From positions 1-59,723 of the forward strand of contig QBMC01000007.1 in assembly GCA_003242035.1 (NCBI GenBank): a DNA stretch of 59,723 nucleotides, read 5' to 3'. Shown here one piece after another: positions 42,133 to 49,705 of this stretch (positions within the stretch are counted from its first letter, which is position 1; every line of letters begins with the position of its first letter). Made by a program: the position numbers and the translations under genes. Source of the DNA: Nodosilinea foveolarum. Its GTDB lineage: Bacteria; Cyanobacteriota; Cyanobacteriia; Phormidesmidales; Phormidesmidaceae. Below the pieces are notes generated by a model that worked only from the letters and a program-made list of their open reading frames with translations, searched no databases and was not told where the DNA came from.

Positions 42133-42900
42133 GTGCTACAAACCCAAAAAACCAGCCGATCATTTTGGGGACTTTTTCTGCTCTCTTCAGCGCTCCATAT
42201 TGTTGTTGTCGTTCTGCCGTGGCCTAACAAGGCTGTGCCACCTGCTAGCGAGCCAGCCAGTGAAGAATCTTTGAAGACCCATCAGTTAGCGGCAATCTCC
42301 ACCGTCAGCTTACCGACCGTCAGCCTACCAGCCGAAAGCCAGTCGGCTGACGAGCCTAATCAGCCAGCCGCGACTGTACAACAGACTCCCGCTATAGCCG
42401 CTCAGTCAACTCCGCCAGCTCAGACTGTTCAAATTCAGCCTCAGACAGTTCAAATTCAGCCTCAGACAGTTCAGCCCCAGACAGTTCAGCCTCAACCTGT
42501 CCAACAAGATTCTCCTAAAGAATCGCCTGCTCAGGCTGTTGATCGCTCGGCGATTGAGGTTGACCCAGCGCAGAGTACGGTAATGCTGCTGGGTAAAGAC
42601 TTTCCAGATTTAGAGGGCGCTCAGTCTGGTTGCTACGGTGTGGAGGGCTGTCGTCAGCTTAGCGGTAATTATCGCGATACGGCAGCGCAACTGGTCGTGC
42701 AACTGAAAGCACAGGGGTATCAGATCACTAAGCGAAATGATATTGACGACGCAGGACATCGGGTATTTGAGGCGATCGCGCCCGATAGCCCAGACAAAAC
42801 TTACTATCTCAACATTTTTGCGTCCGATGCGGGTAACGCTGTCTATGTAATGGCTATGGACATTTTAAGCTTGGCACAATTGCAACAGCTAAGCCGTTAG
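42133..42900 (+). CDS. TonB-like membrane-anchored protein with Pro/Gln-rich linker
   Basis: 255 aa from a GTG at 42133. A short N-terminus and one membrane helix (SFWGLFLLSSALHIVVVVLP) lead to a ~115-residue Pro/Gln/Thr-rich linker with PQTVQIQ repeats (DNA repeats about 42421-42505), then a compact C-terminal domain (FPDLEGAQSGCYGVEGCRQL to the end). This is the architecture of TonB proteins, which span the periplasm to energise outer-membrane receptors. The C-terminal domain is not clearly TonB_C, so this is an architectural call supported by the furA/futA/porin context. Confidence 0.55.
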   Translation: MLQTQKTSRSFWGLFLLSSALHIVVVVLPWPNKAVPPASEPASEESLKTHQLAAISTVSLPTVSLPAESQSADEPNQPAATVQQTPAIAAQSTPPAQTVQIQPQTVQIQPQTVQPQTVQPQPVQQDSPKESPAQAVDRSAIEVDPAQSTVMLLGKDFPDLEGAQSGCYGVEGCRQLSGNYRDTAAQLVVQLKAQGYQITKRNDIDDAGHRVFEAIAPDSPDKTYYLNIFASDAGNAVYVMAMDILSLAQLQQLSR

Positions 42901-42935
42901 TCTCTCTAATCACTTTGCTACAGCACTTATCGTCA

Positions 42936-42966
42936 AATGGGAGAGTTTCCTTTTTAAAAACTCTCC
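42936..42966. terminator. Bidirectional terminator between convergent genes
   Basis: TGGGAGAGTTT (42936-42946) pairs perfectly with AAACTCTCCCA (42956-42966) around a TTT-rich loop. Confidence 0.75.
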
Positions 42967-43020
42967 CACCCCATACTTCATCATCTATCGCTTTGGCCGA
43001 TTATCTGTAAAGCGTTGGCG

Positions 43021-43788
43021 TTACAACTTGCCCCACTCTTCGGGCATCATGTTGGCCTGTAGCGTAAATCCGCCGTTTCCGTCTGGTGTTAGTACATATG
43101 CCAGTCCTTGAGGATCAGGATAGATGCCGGTGGCCGCTTCAAAAATATCGTCGTGGCCAACCAGTACTGTATTGGCTCCGGCCTCAGGCACTTCTGTTAA
43201 AAATGGCGTAACGTTAGCTTTCATTTCTTCTACCTGCGCGTCAGTGTAGTCCTCAAACGGCAAGAAATTGAGCTGAGCATTTTTCTCGTAAGTGCCAAAA
43301 GCCAGATCTGCCGTTTGCCATGCCCGACAGTATTCGCTAGTAATGACCTTGCCTACTGGAATTGCCTTCGCCTTAAAAGATGCGCCGATTTCTTCAGCTT
43401 GTGCAAGTCCGGCTGTGCTCAGCTTGCGCTGAGTTTCGCAGTCATCCAAGTTCATGGCTGGGTCTGCTTGGTCGGCGTAATCTTTTTCAGTTTGAGCATG
43501 ACGAAAATAAATGATATGACCCCCATCCTTTAGGGCGCTAAGCAGCTCTGGCCCGCTTAGCTTGTCTTCAAAATCAGCGTTGGCTTGCTCGCCCGCGCTA
43601 TAGTCTGCGCCTTCACCGCCTTCGCCACCTTCACCGCCTTCTGCAACCTCGGCGGATTGCTCGGGTGTCGTGCCAGCATCAGTCGTGCCAGCATCGTAAG
43701 CTGTCTCGTTGGCTCCCCCACAGGCAGACACTCCGGCGGCTAGTCCAATGGCTAAAAACAGTTCTACGGCCTTTAATCGCTTAGTCAT
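43021..43788 (-). CDS. Lipoprotein histidine phosphatase, predicted Fur-regulated
   Basis: 255 aa. Signal peptide with lipobox VSAC (C23), then an acidic low-complexity spacer with GGEGGEGGEG. A branch-1 histidine phosphatase domain follows: IIYFRHAQTEKDYADQ (catalytic His in RH), VITSEYCRAWQTADLAFG and VLVGHDDIFEAATG (second His). It is therefore a lipid-anchored phosphatase outside the cytoplasm. The substrate is unknown; members hydrolyse phosphate esters including phytate and phosphosugars. The promoter region holds the best Fur box in the window at 43811-43835. Confidence 0.85.
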   Translation of the reverse strand: MTKRLKAVELFLAIGLAAGVSACGGANETAYDAGTTDAGTTPEQSAEVAEGGEGGEGGEGADYSAGEQANADFEDKLSGPELLSALKDGGHIIYFRHAQTEKDYADQADPAMNLDDCETQRKLSTAGLAQAEEIGASFKAKAIPVGKVITSEYCRAWQTADLAFGTYEKNAQLNFLPFEDYTDAQVEEMKANVTPFLTEVPEAGANTVLVGHDDIFEAATGIYPDPQGLAYVLTPDGNGGFTLQANMMPEEWGKL

Positions 43789-43810
43789 AATGAATCATCA
43801 CTTCGCTAAA

Positions 43811-43835
43811 TTAGTTGACAATCATTATCAACTAA
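43811..43835. promoter_or_regulatory. Fur box upstream of the lipoprotein phosphatase gene
   Basis: TTAGTTGA (43811-43818) and TCAACTAA (43828-43835) are perfect 8-bp arms. Within them GACAATCATTATC (43817-43829) matches the last 13 bases of the classical Fur consensus at 12 positions. It lies 23-47 bp upstream of the start codon, where it would overlap a promoter. Confidence 0.75.
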
Positions 43836-44045
43836 TATGACGTAGCCTACATTACTTTTGCTGTACTGCGATTAGCTTATTTCTGCTGCCGGTATCGTTT
43901 ATGAGCGCTCATTGACCGACACACAGACGCTTTGAAGCTTTTTTGAAATGCCATCTGTCTTGGTATTGAACAGGTATCGAACCCTTGGAAAGCGATCCTA
44001 AACAATAATAAAATCATTAGTGGTTATATTGTGGATGCCTTATCA

Positions 44046-44078
44046 GAATAAATCTCATTAATATGTAATTTAAATTAC
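44046..44078. promoter_or_regulatory. Palindromic operator candidate upstream of the porin
   Basis: GAATAAATCTCATTAAT (44046-44062) resembles cyanobacterial Fur boxes. Directly after it GTAATTTAAATTAC (44065-44078) is a perfect 14-bp palindrome about 72 bp before the porin ATG. The regulator is not provable from sequence. Confidence 0.4.
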
Positions 44079-44149
44079 TACCTACCCTGCGAGCAGAATT
44101 CTACAGTTCGAACGCTAAAGAATCTTCTTTATGGTGTGAGAAAAATAAG

Positions 44150-45676
44150 ATGACGAACTGGAAGCTGTTGATTGCTGTGCCGTCCGCGTTGGGCGCGGCG
44201 TTGGTTGTTTGTGCCGACGCCTTGGCTGCACCTGCCGAACTGAATATTGCCGCTGACGCCTCAGCTCAATCTGCCGCCGCAGACGCTAGTATTAGCCCTT
44301 CTGAGTCTATTCAACTGGCTCAAGTCACTAGCGTATCTGAGCTATCTGACGTGCAGCCTAGTGACTGGGCATACACCGCGCTTCAGCGTTTGGTGGAAGA
44401 GTACGGCTGCTTGGAAGGCTACCCCGACGGCACGTTTCGCGGCAACAAGGCGCTGACTCGCTATGAGTTTGCAGCGGGTTTGAACGCTTGTCTGGACGTG
44501 GTGGTTCAGCTAATTAGTCCTGGTGGTAATTCGGATGAGATTCGCCGATTGCAGGAAGAGTTTGCGGCGGAGCTGGCGACTGTTCGAGGGGATGTGGATG
44601 TGTTGCAGACCGATGTGGCTGAGCTAGAAGCCAATCAGTTTTCAACCACAACTAAGCTGCGGGGTGAGCTAGATGCCCACCTGGTTGTGCCTTTTGATGA
44701 TGCCGAGCTAGATTCTGGTGGTTTTATCTTTGAGAATGAAGATGATATTCCGGTTACGGGTGACGACGGTACGGTGGGCGGCGATGAAGCTGACGCGACT
44801 TTTGAGTATCGCGCTCGCCTGAATTTTGATACGAGCTTTACGGGTGAAGATAGGCTGCGGATTCGCTTGCAGGCTTCGGACGATGCGGGTGCTTTGGCGA
44901 ATACGGAGAGTGGATTGGCGAATCAAAGCGGTCGAATTGGCGATCTTGAAGACAATGTTGGCTTAGATGATGTTTATTATAGTTTTCCAATTGGCGATCG
45001 CATCAGCGCCATCATTGCCGCGAACAGCATTGTGACTGACGACTTTGTTTCTAGTACTATCGTGCCTTTTGATGGCCCTGCGGTCGCGGGTGCCAGTACG
45101 CCTGAGTTTTATGGTCTATATCCAGGGGGCGACTCTCTGGGTGCGGGTGTCAACGTTGCCTTTACTAAAAACTTGGTGCTCGACTTGGGCTATGCCAGCG
45201 ACTCCGGCAACGACAACACGCCTGATGGCGGTATTTTCAACAGTGGGAGCTACATCGCGCAGCTAAACCTGCTGACTGACGGCATCTTTAACGCTGCGGT
45301 TACTTATATCGGGGCTACGGATGCAGCGGATGGTGAGGCCGAAAGTTCGATTGCTGGCTTGCTCAATCTGGACTTTGGTCGGTTTCAAATCGGCGGACAT
45401 TATGCGGCTAACAGTGTGCAAGGCGGTGGCGATGCGGATTCGTATATGGGCGGTATCGCCATTTCTGATCTGTTTGGCGCGGGCAATCAGCTAGGAATCT
45501 ATGGGGGTATTTCGCCTTCAGTAGATCGTGACCCTTTACTAGTAGAGGCTTATTATCAAATTAGCGTGAATGAGTTTTTCACGTTTACGCCTGCTGTCAT
45601 CTACGCTGACAACGATTCCGGGACGGGGCAAGATGACAACTTCTATGGTGCACTCCGCGCTAGCTTTTCCTTCTAA
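44150..45676 (+). CDS. Iron uptake porin (SLH + OprB domains)
   Basis: 508 aa. The signal peptide ends near ALAAPAEL. An SLH domain follows (DVQPSDWAYTALQRLVEEYG, CLEGYPDGTFRGNKALTRYE), then a coiled coil (RRLQEEFAAELATVRGDVDV) and a beta-barrel of the OprB/carbohydrate-porin type ending in the terminal Phe (LRASFSF). This is the common cyanobacterial outer-membrane porin. Synechocystis homologues such as Slr1908 and Slr0042 are implicated in inorganic iron uptake. SLH anchors it to peptidoglycan. Divergent from the Fur-box phosphatase gene. Confidence 0.92.
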   Translation: MTNWKLLIAVPSALGAALVVCADALAAPAELNIAADASAQSAAADASISPSESIQLAQVTSVSELSDVQPSDWAYTALQRLVEEYGCLEGYPDGTFRGNKALTRYEFAAGLNACLDVVVQLISPGGNSDEIRRLQEEFAAELATVRGDVDVLQTDVAELEANQFSTTTKLRGELDAHLVVPFDDAELDSGGFIFENEDDIPVTGDDGTVGGDEADATFEYRARLNFDTSFTGEDRLRIRLQASDDAGALANTESGLANQSGRIGDLEDNVGLDDVYYSFPIGDRISAIIAANSIVTDDFVSSTIVPFDGPAVAGASTPEFYGLYPGGDSLGAGVNVAFTKNLVLDLGYASDSGNDNTPDGGIFNSGSYIAQLNLLTDGIFNAAVTYIGATDAADGEAESSIAGLLNLDFGRFQIGGHYAANSVQGGGDADSYMGGIAISDLFGAGNQLGIYGGISPSVDRDPLLVEAYYQISVNEFFTFTPAVIYADNDSGTGQDDNFYGALRASFSF

Positions 45677-45717
45677 GACAGTCGATTGAAACTAGATACT
45701 ACGATTAAGTGGGTGCA

Positions 45718-46860
45718 ATGAACTTCAAGTTTGGCATAGAACATGAGGTTGCTTTTTTGCGGCCTGACGGCTCGTTCGCTGACTTTGCGAACACTACTTT
45801 TTCGGAGTTTGATGCGATTGTGGCTCAGTTGCCCTACTACGAGGAGGACTACCCTCAGCTTCGGGTGGGCGATGCTGGCATTAAGCTGAAGCGGTGGTAT
45901 ATAGAGGGGTTCGAGCGCTTTTCGCAGACGGGTGAGGTGACGGACTGCCCGCCGAAGGGGATTGAGATTCGGACGACGGTGCAGGCCAGTATTGAGGGGG
46001 CGATCGCACAGCTAAAGGAGAGTTTCGACCAACTTTGCACCGAGGCCCAAAAAACAGGATTCTCACCTGCGCTTACCAGCTTCCACCCCTATCGCGATGA
46101 GTTTATTCTGGAGCCGCCGCTGAACCGTTTCGAGCAAACTCGCCGCCAAGAGTCGCCAGAAATGCAGACGGCGCATATTCCGATGTTGACTCAAGGGCCG
46201 GACTTAAACCTTTCGGCAGAAGGGCTTACGCCTGCGCAGCTAGTGGATGTCGGACGAAAGCTAACCTATTACAGCCCATTCATTATTCCGTTTAGCTATA
46301 GCTCTCCTTTTTATCTAGGAAAGCCCTGGCGTGGACTGTCTGCTCGCACCTTTTACCGGACGGGGCCAAGGCCAGCGGCGATGGTTTTTGTCGCAAACCA
46401 GGCGGACTTGATTGACTCAACGCCCTCTCTGACTCAAATGGCTAGAGTGCCTGCTGAGGTTGGACGAATTGAATTTAAGGCGTTTGATAGCTGCGGTGAC
46501 TTTAATCTATACAGCAGCTTATTCGCTCTGCTTAAAGGGCTGATATTAGATCAGACGCTTTCTGGGCGAGCGACCGTACCCGACGCGGCTCTGCACCAGC
46601 AGTCTGCGCGGCTAGGTTTTGCCAATGACTATATTTACTCGGAAGCTCAGCGCGTGCTTGAGGTGGTCTGCGCGGTGACGGCTGACAAACAAGACCTGAT
46701 TCGCTTGGAGAAGTTGCAGCTAAGGCTGAAAAATCGCTACAGTCCTGCGCAAGAGATGCTGGACGCTTACCGGCGAGGACAGTCTATCGCACAGGTTTTG
46801 GCTCAGGGATATTATTTGCAGTCTGAGCAGAAAGTGGCGATCGCTAAGTTCATTCGATAA
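45718..46860 (+). CDS. GCS2-family glutamate-cysteine ligase-like protein
   Basis: About 380 aa. MNFKFGIEHEVAFLRPDG, GIEIRTTVQASIEGAI and the RIEFKAFDSCGDFNLY block are reminiscent of the glutamate-cysteine ligase GCS2 fold (ATP-grasp-like carboxylate-amine ligase). It differs from the usual cyanobacterial GshA I remember, so it may act on another amino acid or amine. The ATG at 45718 is chosen over GTG 45709. It is 41 bp after the porin on the same strand and ends at a terminator shared with the peroxiredoxin gene. Confidence 0.65.
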   Translation: MNFKFGIEHEVAFLRPDGSFADFANTTFSEFDAIVAQLPYYEEDYPQLRVGDAGIKLKRWYIEGFERFSQTGEVTDCPPKGIEIRTTVQASIEGAIAQLKESFDQLCTEAQKTGFSPALTSFHPYRDEFILEPPLNRFEQTRRQESPEMQTAHIPMLTQGPDLNLSAEGLTPAQLVDVGRKLTYYSPFIIPFSYSSPFYLGKPWRGLSARTFYRTGPRPAAMVFVANQADLIDSTPSLTQMARVPAEVGRIEFKAFDSCGDFNLYSSLFALLKGLILDQTLSGRATVPDAALHQQSARLGFANDYIYSEAQRVLEVVCAVTADKQDLIRLEKLQLRLKNRYSPAQEMLDAYRRGQSIAQVLAQGYYLQSEQKVAIAKFIR

Positions 46861-46865
46861 CCCAT

Positions 46866-46910
46866 AAAAAAACAACGCGCTGTAAAACGGGTTCTACAGC
46901 GCGCTATTTC
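46866..46910. terminator. Bidirectional terminator
   Basis: CGCGCTGTA (46876-46884) pairs with TACAGCGCG (46895-46903), with AAAAAAAC before and CTATTTC after. It separates convergent ligase and peroxiredoxin genes, and the A-tract makes it strongest for the minus-strand gene. Confidence 0.85.
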
Positions 46911-46941
46911 TTAACGACTATTTCCTAAAGCTACCCATAAC

Positions 46942-47583
46942 CTACTTATTAGGCTGAGGCGTCATGCGCAGGTAAGGCTTAACCTCAGTCACTCCCTTAG
47001 GAAACTTCTTCTTCGCATCTTCGGTAGAGATGGAGGGCACGACTACGCAATCGCCGCCATCTTTCCAGTTACCGGGGGTGGCCACGCTGTGATCGTCGGT
47101 GAGCTGTAAAGAGTCGATGACGCGCAAAATTTCGTCGAAGTTGCGGCCAGTGCTGGCAGGATAGGTAATCGTCAGGCGGATCTTTTTGTTGGGATCGATG
47201 ACAAATACGGAGCGCACCGTGAGCGTATTACCCGTGCTGGACTCGGGGTGCAGCATCCCGTAGAGCGTCGCTACTTTTTTGTCGTCGTCAGCGAGTATTG
47301 GGTAGTTGACGTTGGTGTTTTGCGTTTCGTCGATGTCTTTGATCCAGCCTTTGTGCGAATCGGCATCGTCTACGCTGAGCGCGATGGTTTTAACGTTGCG
47401 CTTTTTGAACTCGTCTTGCAAGGAGGCGACTAAGCCTAGCTCGGTGGTGCAAACCGGGGTGTAGTCTGCGGGGTGAGAGAACAAAACGACCCAACTGTCG
47501 CCTGCCCAATCGTGAAATTTGATTTCGCCCATGGAGGAGTTCTGTGTGAAATCGGGGGCGATGTCGCCTAGTTGAAGTGACAT
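46942..47583 (-). CDS. 1-Cys peroxiredoxin (Prx6 group)
   Basis: 213 aa. The peroxidatic Cys is in FSHPADYTPVCTTELGLVAS, followed by a long C-terminal arm (KKKFPKGVTEVKPYLRMTPQ) typical of 1-Cys/Prx6 enzymes and IKDIDETQNTNVNYPILADD. No resolving Cys in the usual 2-Cys place; the only other Cys is in GGDCVVVP. It reduces peroxides with an external thiol donor. The ATG at 47581-47583 (MSLQLGDIAPDF) is chosen at the start of the fold. Confidence 0.92.
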   Translation of the reverse strand: MSLQLGDIAPDFTQNSSMGEIKFHDWAGDSWVVLFSHPADYTPVCTTELGLVASLQDEFKKRNVKTIALSVDDADSHKGWIKDIDETQNTNVNYPILADDDKKVATLYGMLHPESSTGNTLTVRSVFVIDPNKKIRLTITYPASTGRNFDEILRVIDSLQLTDDHSVATPGNWKDGGDCVVVPSISTEDAKKKFPKGVTEVKPYLRMTPQPNK

Positions 47584-47700
47584 ATTTTTGTGTACCTGTA
47601 TCAATTTACGGTTGTTTAGTTTGCGATCAGAGCTTACCGACTAGCGTACTGTCTAAGCTTAAAGCTGACAGAAAACTTCTCAGAAGATTTTGACATAATC

Positions 47701-47724
47701 CCCGGTATTCCGACCGGGTTTTAG
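47701..47724 (+). terminator. Terminator-like hairpin in the divergent prx-rre1 region
   Basis: CCCGGT (47701-47706) pairs with ACCGGG (47713-47718), then TTTTAG. It points along the plus strand, although no annotated plus-strand gene precedes it, so it may end a small RNA or attenuate the long leader of the gene at 47975. Confidence 0.4.
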
Positions 47725-47974
47725 ATGTTTTTTAACGAAGTGTCTAGTTTTGGCGATGTATTAGCACTAGAAAGATTGGGGCGATCGCCCCAAAAGCCAA
47801 ACATTGCCCGCTTTTACATACGTCTACCGGTAGGTTTATTTCTGCTTTTTGGCCTTAACCCTCGCGTCAGGCAAGCATAGCGGTATCATCTTAATGAGTC
47901 GCTGCGGTAACCCCGCTGTGCCTTCACTCTTTTCACGTTTACCCCTTTCTAAACCCTGGCTTTCTAGAGACATC

Positions 47975-48703
47975 ATGGCAGAGACGCAAACTAAGACAGC
48001 GCAACCCAAGACCAAAAGTAAGGTGTTGCTAGTAGATGATGAACCCGGTTTGCGCGAGTCGGTGCAGGCTTATTTAGAAGACAGCAATTTTGAAGTGCGC
48101 GTGGCGGGTAATGCGGCGGAAGGTTGGGATTTGCTTCAGCAGGAACTGCCTAACGTGCTGATTTCAGACATTATGATGCCGCAGGTAGATGGCTATCAGT
48201 TTTTGAAGCAGGTGCGCGAAGACGTGCGGTTTCAGGCGATGCCGGTAGTGTTTTTGACGGCTAGAGGAATGACGAGCGATCGCATTCAAGGCTACAAAGC
48301 AGGCGCAGACGCCTATTTAGCCAAGCCTTTCGACCCGGAAGAGCTAGTCGCGATTGTCACCAACCTGATTAACCGCAAAGCTGCCCAGGCTCCAGAAGCC
48401 GCAGGGACGCCAGATATGGCTACAATGGCCCGACAAATTGAAGAAATCAAGGCCCTGCTGACTCAGCGCGGCAGCATGATTAAGCAAAACAACAGCGGCA
48501 TCCGCATCGACTTTACGCCGCGCGAGCAAGACGTGCTCGACTTGGTGGCTGAAGGCTTGATGAATAAAGAGATTGCGGCGCGACTAGGAACAACGGTGCG
48601 CAACGTAGAGAAATATGTGAGCCGACTGTTTGGTAAAACCGGGACGAATAGCCGAACGGAGCTGGTGCGCTATGCCTTGGAGAATGGTCTGGTGACGACT
48701 TAA
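47975..48703 (+). CDS. rre1: LuxR/NarL-type response regulator, Rre1/Ycf29-like
   Basis: 242 aa. Receiver: acidic D21/D22, phospho-acceptor D65 (VLISDIMMPQVDG), T95 in FLTARG and K117 in AKPFDPEEL. An ~45-residue linker leads to a GerE/LuxR helix-turn-helix (FTPREQDVLDLVAEGLMNKE, IAARLGTTVRNVEKYVSRLF). Size and sequence are those of the conserved cyanobacterial Rre1 (plastid Ycf29), a stress regulator working with Hik34/Hik2-type kinases. The ATG at 47975 (MAETQTKTAQ) is preferred to the open frame from 47849. Orthology is from memory of the family. Confidence 0.82.
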   Translation: MAETQTKTAQPKTKSKVLLVDDEPGLRESVQAYLEDSNFEVRVAGNAAEGWDLLQQELPNVLISDIMMPQVDGYQFLKQVREDVRFQAMPVVFLTARGMTSDRIQGYKAGADAYLAKPFDPEELVAIVTNLINRKAAQAPEAAGTPDMATMARQIEEIKALLTQRGSMIKQNNSGIRIDFTPREQDVLDLVAEGLMNKEIAARLGTTVRNVEKYVSRLFGKTGTNSRTELVRYALENGLVTT

Positions 48704-48771
48704 GCTGTAGTTGCGACAGCATTAATCAAGATAAAACGATCTTAAGTCTGTAAGCTACGAGCGCCAACGTT

Positions 48772-49047
48772 ATGACAAGTCTGTTAGAGGCGCTAAAGTC
48801 GGCGCAGTTTGTCACTAATTCGCAGGGACAGCAGGTTGCGGTTCAGATTCAGCCCGCTGTTTGGAATGCGCTAGTAGCTTGGCTAGAGTCTACAAGTAGT
48901 GTGCCGACGCTAGAAGAAATTGATGTATCGCAGGCTGTGGGTAACGGGCAGGATGCAGTTCTCGTTCAAGCGGCTGCTAAACTTTCTGAACCTTCTTTTG
49001 CTAGTGTCTGGAACAATCCAGAGGACGATGTCTACAATGATCTGTAG
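48772..49047 (+). CDS. Type II antitoxin-like protein
   Basis: 91 aa. The C-terminus FASVWNNPEDDVYNDL is the tail seen in many cyanobacterial antitoxins encoded just before PemK/MazF-type toxins. The N-terminus (MTSLLEALKSAQFVTNSQGQ) may form the DNA-binding part. The next frame starts inside its last codons (ATG 49037, stop TAG 49045-49047), the usual overlap of such operons, but that toxin frame is broken. If still made, this would be an orphan antitoxin, or may neutralise a toxin encoded elsewhere. Confidence 0.65.
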   Translation: MTSLLEALKSAQFVTNSQGQQVAVQIQPAVWNALVAWLESTSSVPTLEEIDVSQAVGNGQDAVLVQAAAKLSEPSFASVWNNPEDDVYNDL

Positions 49048-49188
49048 CTTTGGTGATGTCCTCAAACCTTCTGTGATTAAGCCATTGTCATGACCTTGCA
49101 ATCTAGCTTGATTCTCAGACGGCTAGGTGCGTTAGTCGGTTCAGAACGGCGATCGCTAAAAGATTTGATTAATCAGATTACGGGTTGA
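49037..49188 (+). pseudogene. Remnant of a PemK/MazF-like toxin
   Basis: From ATG 49037 the frame reads MICSFGDV, the typical first residues of a PemK-like toxin, then jumps straight to LKPSVIKP, a segment normally about 80 residues later, and stops at TGA 49091-49093. The +1-shifted frame from 49090 continues TLQSSLILRRLGALVGSERR and SLKDLINQITG to TGA 49188, the expected toxin C-terminus. So an internal deletion of most of the gene plus a frameshift has destroyed it. Identification rests on remembered family consensus at both ends and on the antitoxin just upstream. Confidence 0.72.
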
Positions 49189-49355
49189 AGACGAGTCCAA
49201 TTGAGAGCATGGGATACAAAGCCTTTTTAACTTTTTATCATCCGGAAGAAATGCAGCCATTACTTTCGGCTTTAAGCACTATGGGACTGAGCGAGGACTA
49301 GGGCGATCGCTCATCACACCCAACCATTTAACTAAACGCTTTGCCCTTGCATCCG

Positions 49356-49586
49356 CATGAAATGGCGTTTTGCCTGCCTAAAACTAACTTTTGCTTTCAT
49401 GAAGCAGCGTTTTGTCCGCATGAAATAAGCTTTTAGCTTCGTGAAACGGCGTTTTGGCGCTATGAAACGGCGTTTTACCCTGCCAAAGCAACCTTTTAGA
49501 CTTACAAAACAGCGTTTTACTTCCGCGAAGTGAGCATTTACGTTCGTGAAATGGCGTTTTACATTTATGAAGTAGGTTTTGCCCAA
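49356..49586. repeat. Degenerate 21-bp tandem repeat, 11 units
   Basis: Units start exactly every 21 bp at 49356, 49377, 49398, 49419, 49440, 49461, 49482, 49503, 49524, 49545 and 49566. The common core is approximately YRTGAAAYGGCGTTTT followed by five variable bases. There are no indels, though units differ at several positions. On the minus strand the phase stays open and would encode a heptad-periodic basic peptide (VKRRFIA, PKRRFTK, LKAYFMR). Whether it acts as DNA, RNA or peptide is unknown. Confidence 0.88.
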
Positions 49587-49705
49587 TCTTAAGTCTACTG
49601 TCACGCTTTAAACGTAAGGTGGCCCCTCTGTGATGGCCGATAATGTCATACCCGGTTACTATGTGCCTATTAATATGCCCTTCTTTAAAGAGTTGAAGTG
49701 TAAAC

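Noticed and set aside
49209-49301. 30-codon frame MGYKAFLTFYHPEEMQPLLS... after the toxin remnant
   Set aside because: Too short, no partner or recognised family. It may be a fragment of a lost gene, but nothing supports calling it one.
49332-49604. 90-codon minus-strand open frame over the 21-bp repeats as a protein-coding gene
   Set aside because: Any 21-bp periodic sequence lacking a stop in one unit stays open. There is no convincing ribosome site or family resemblance, so it is described as a repeat and the peptide is left as a possibility.
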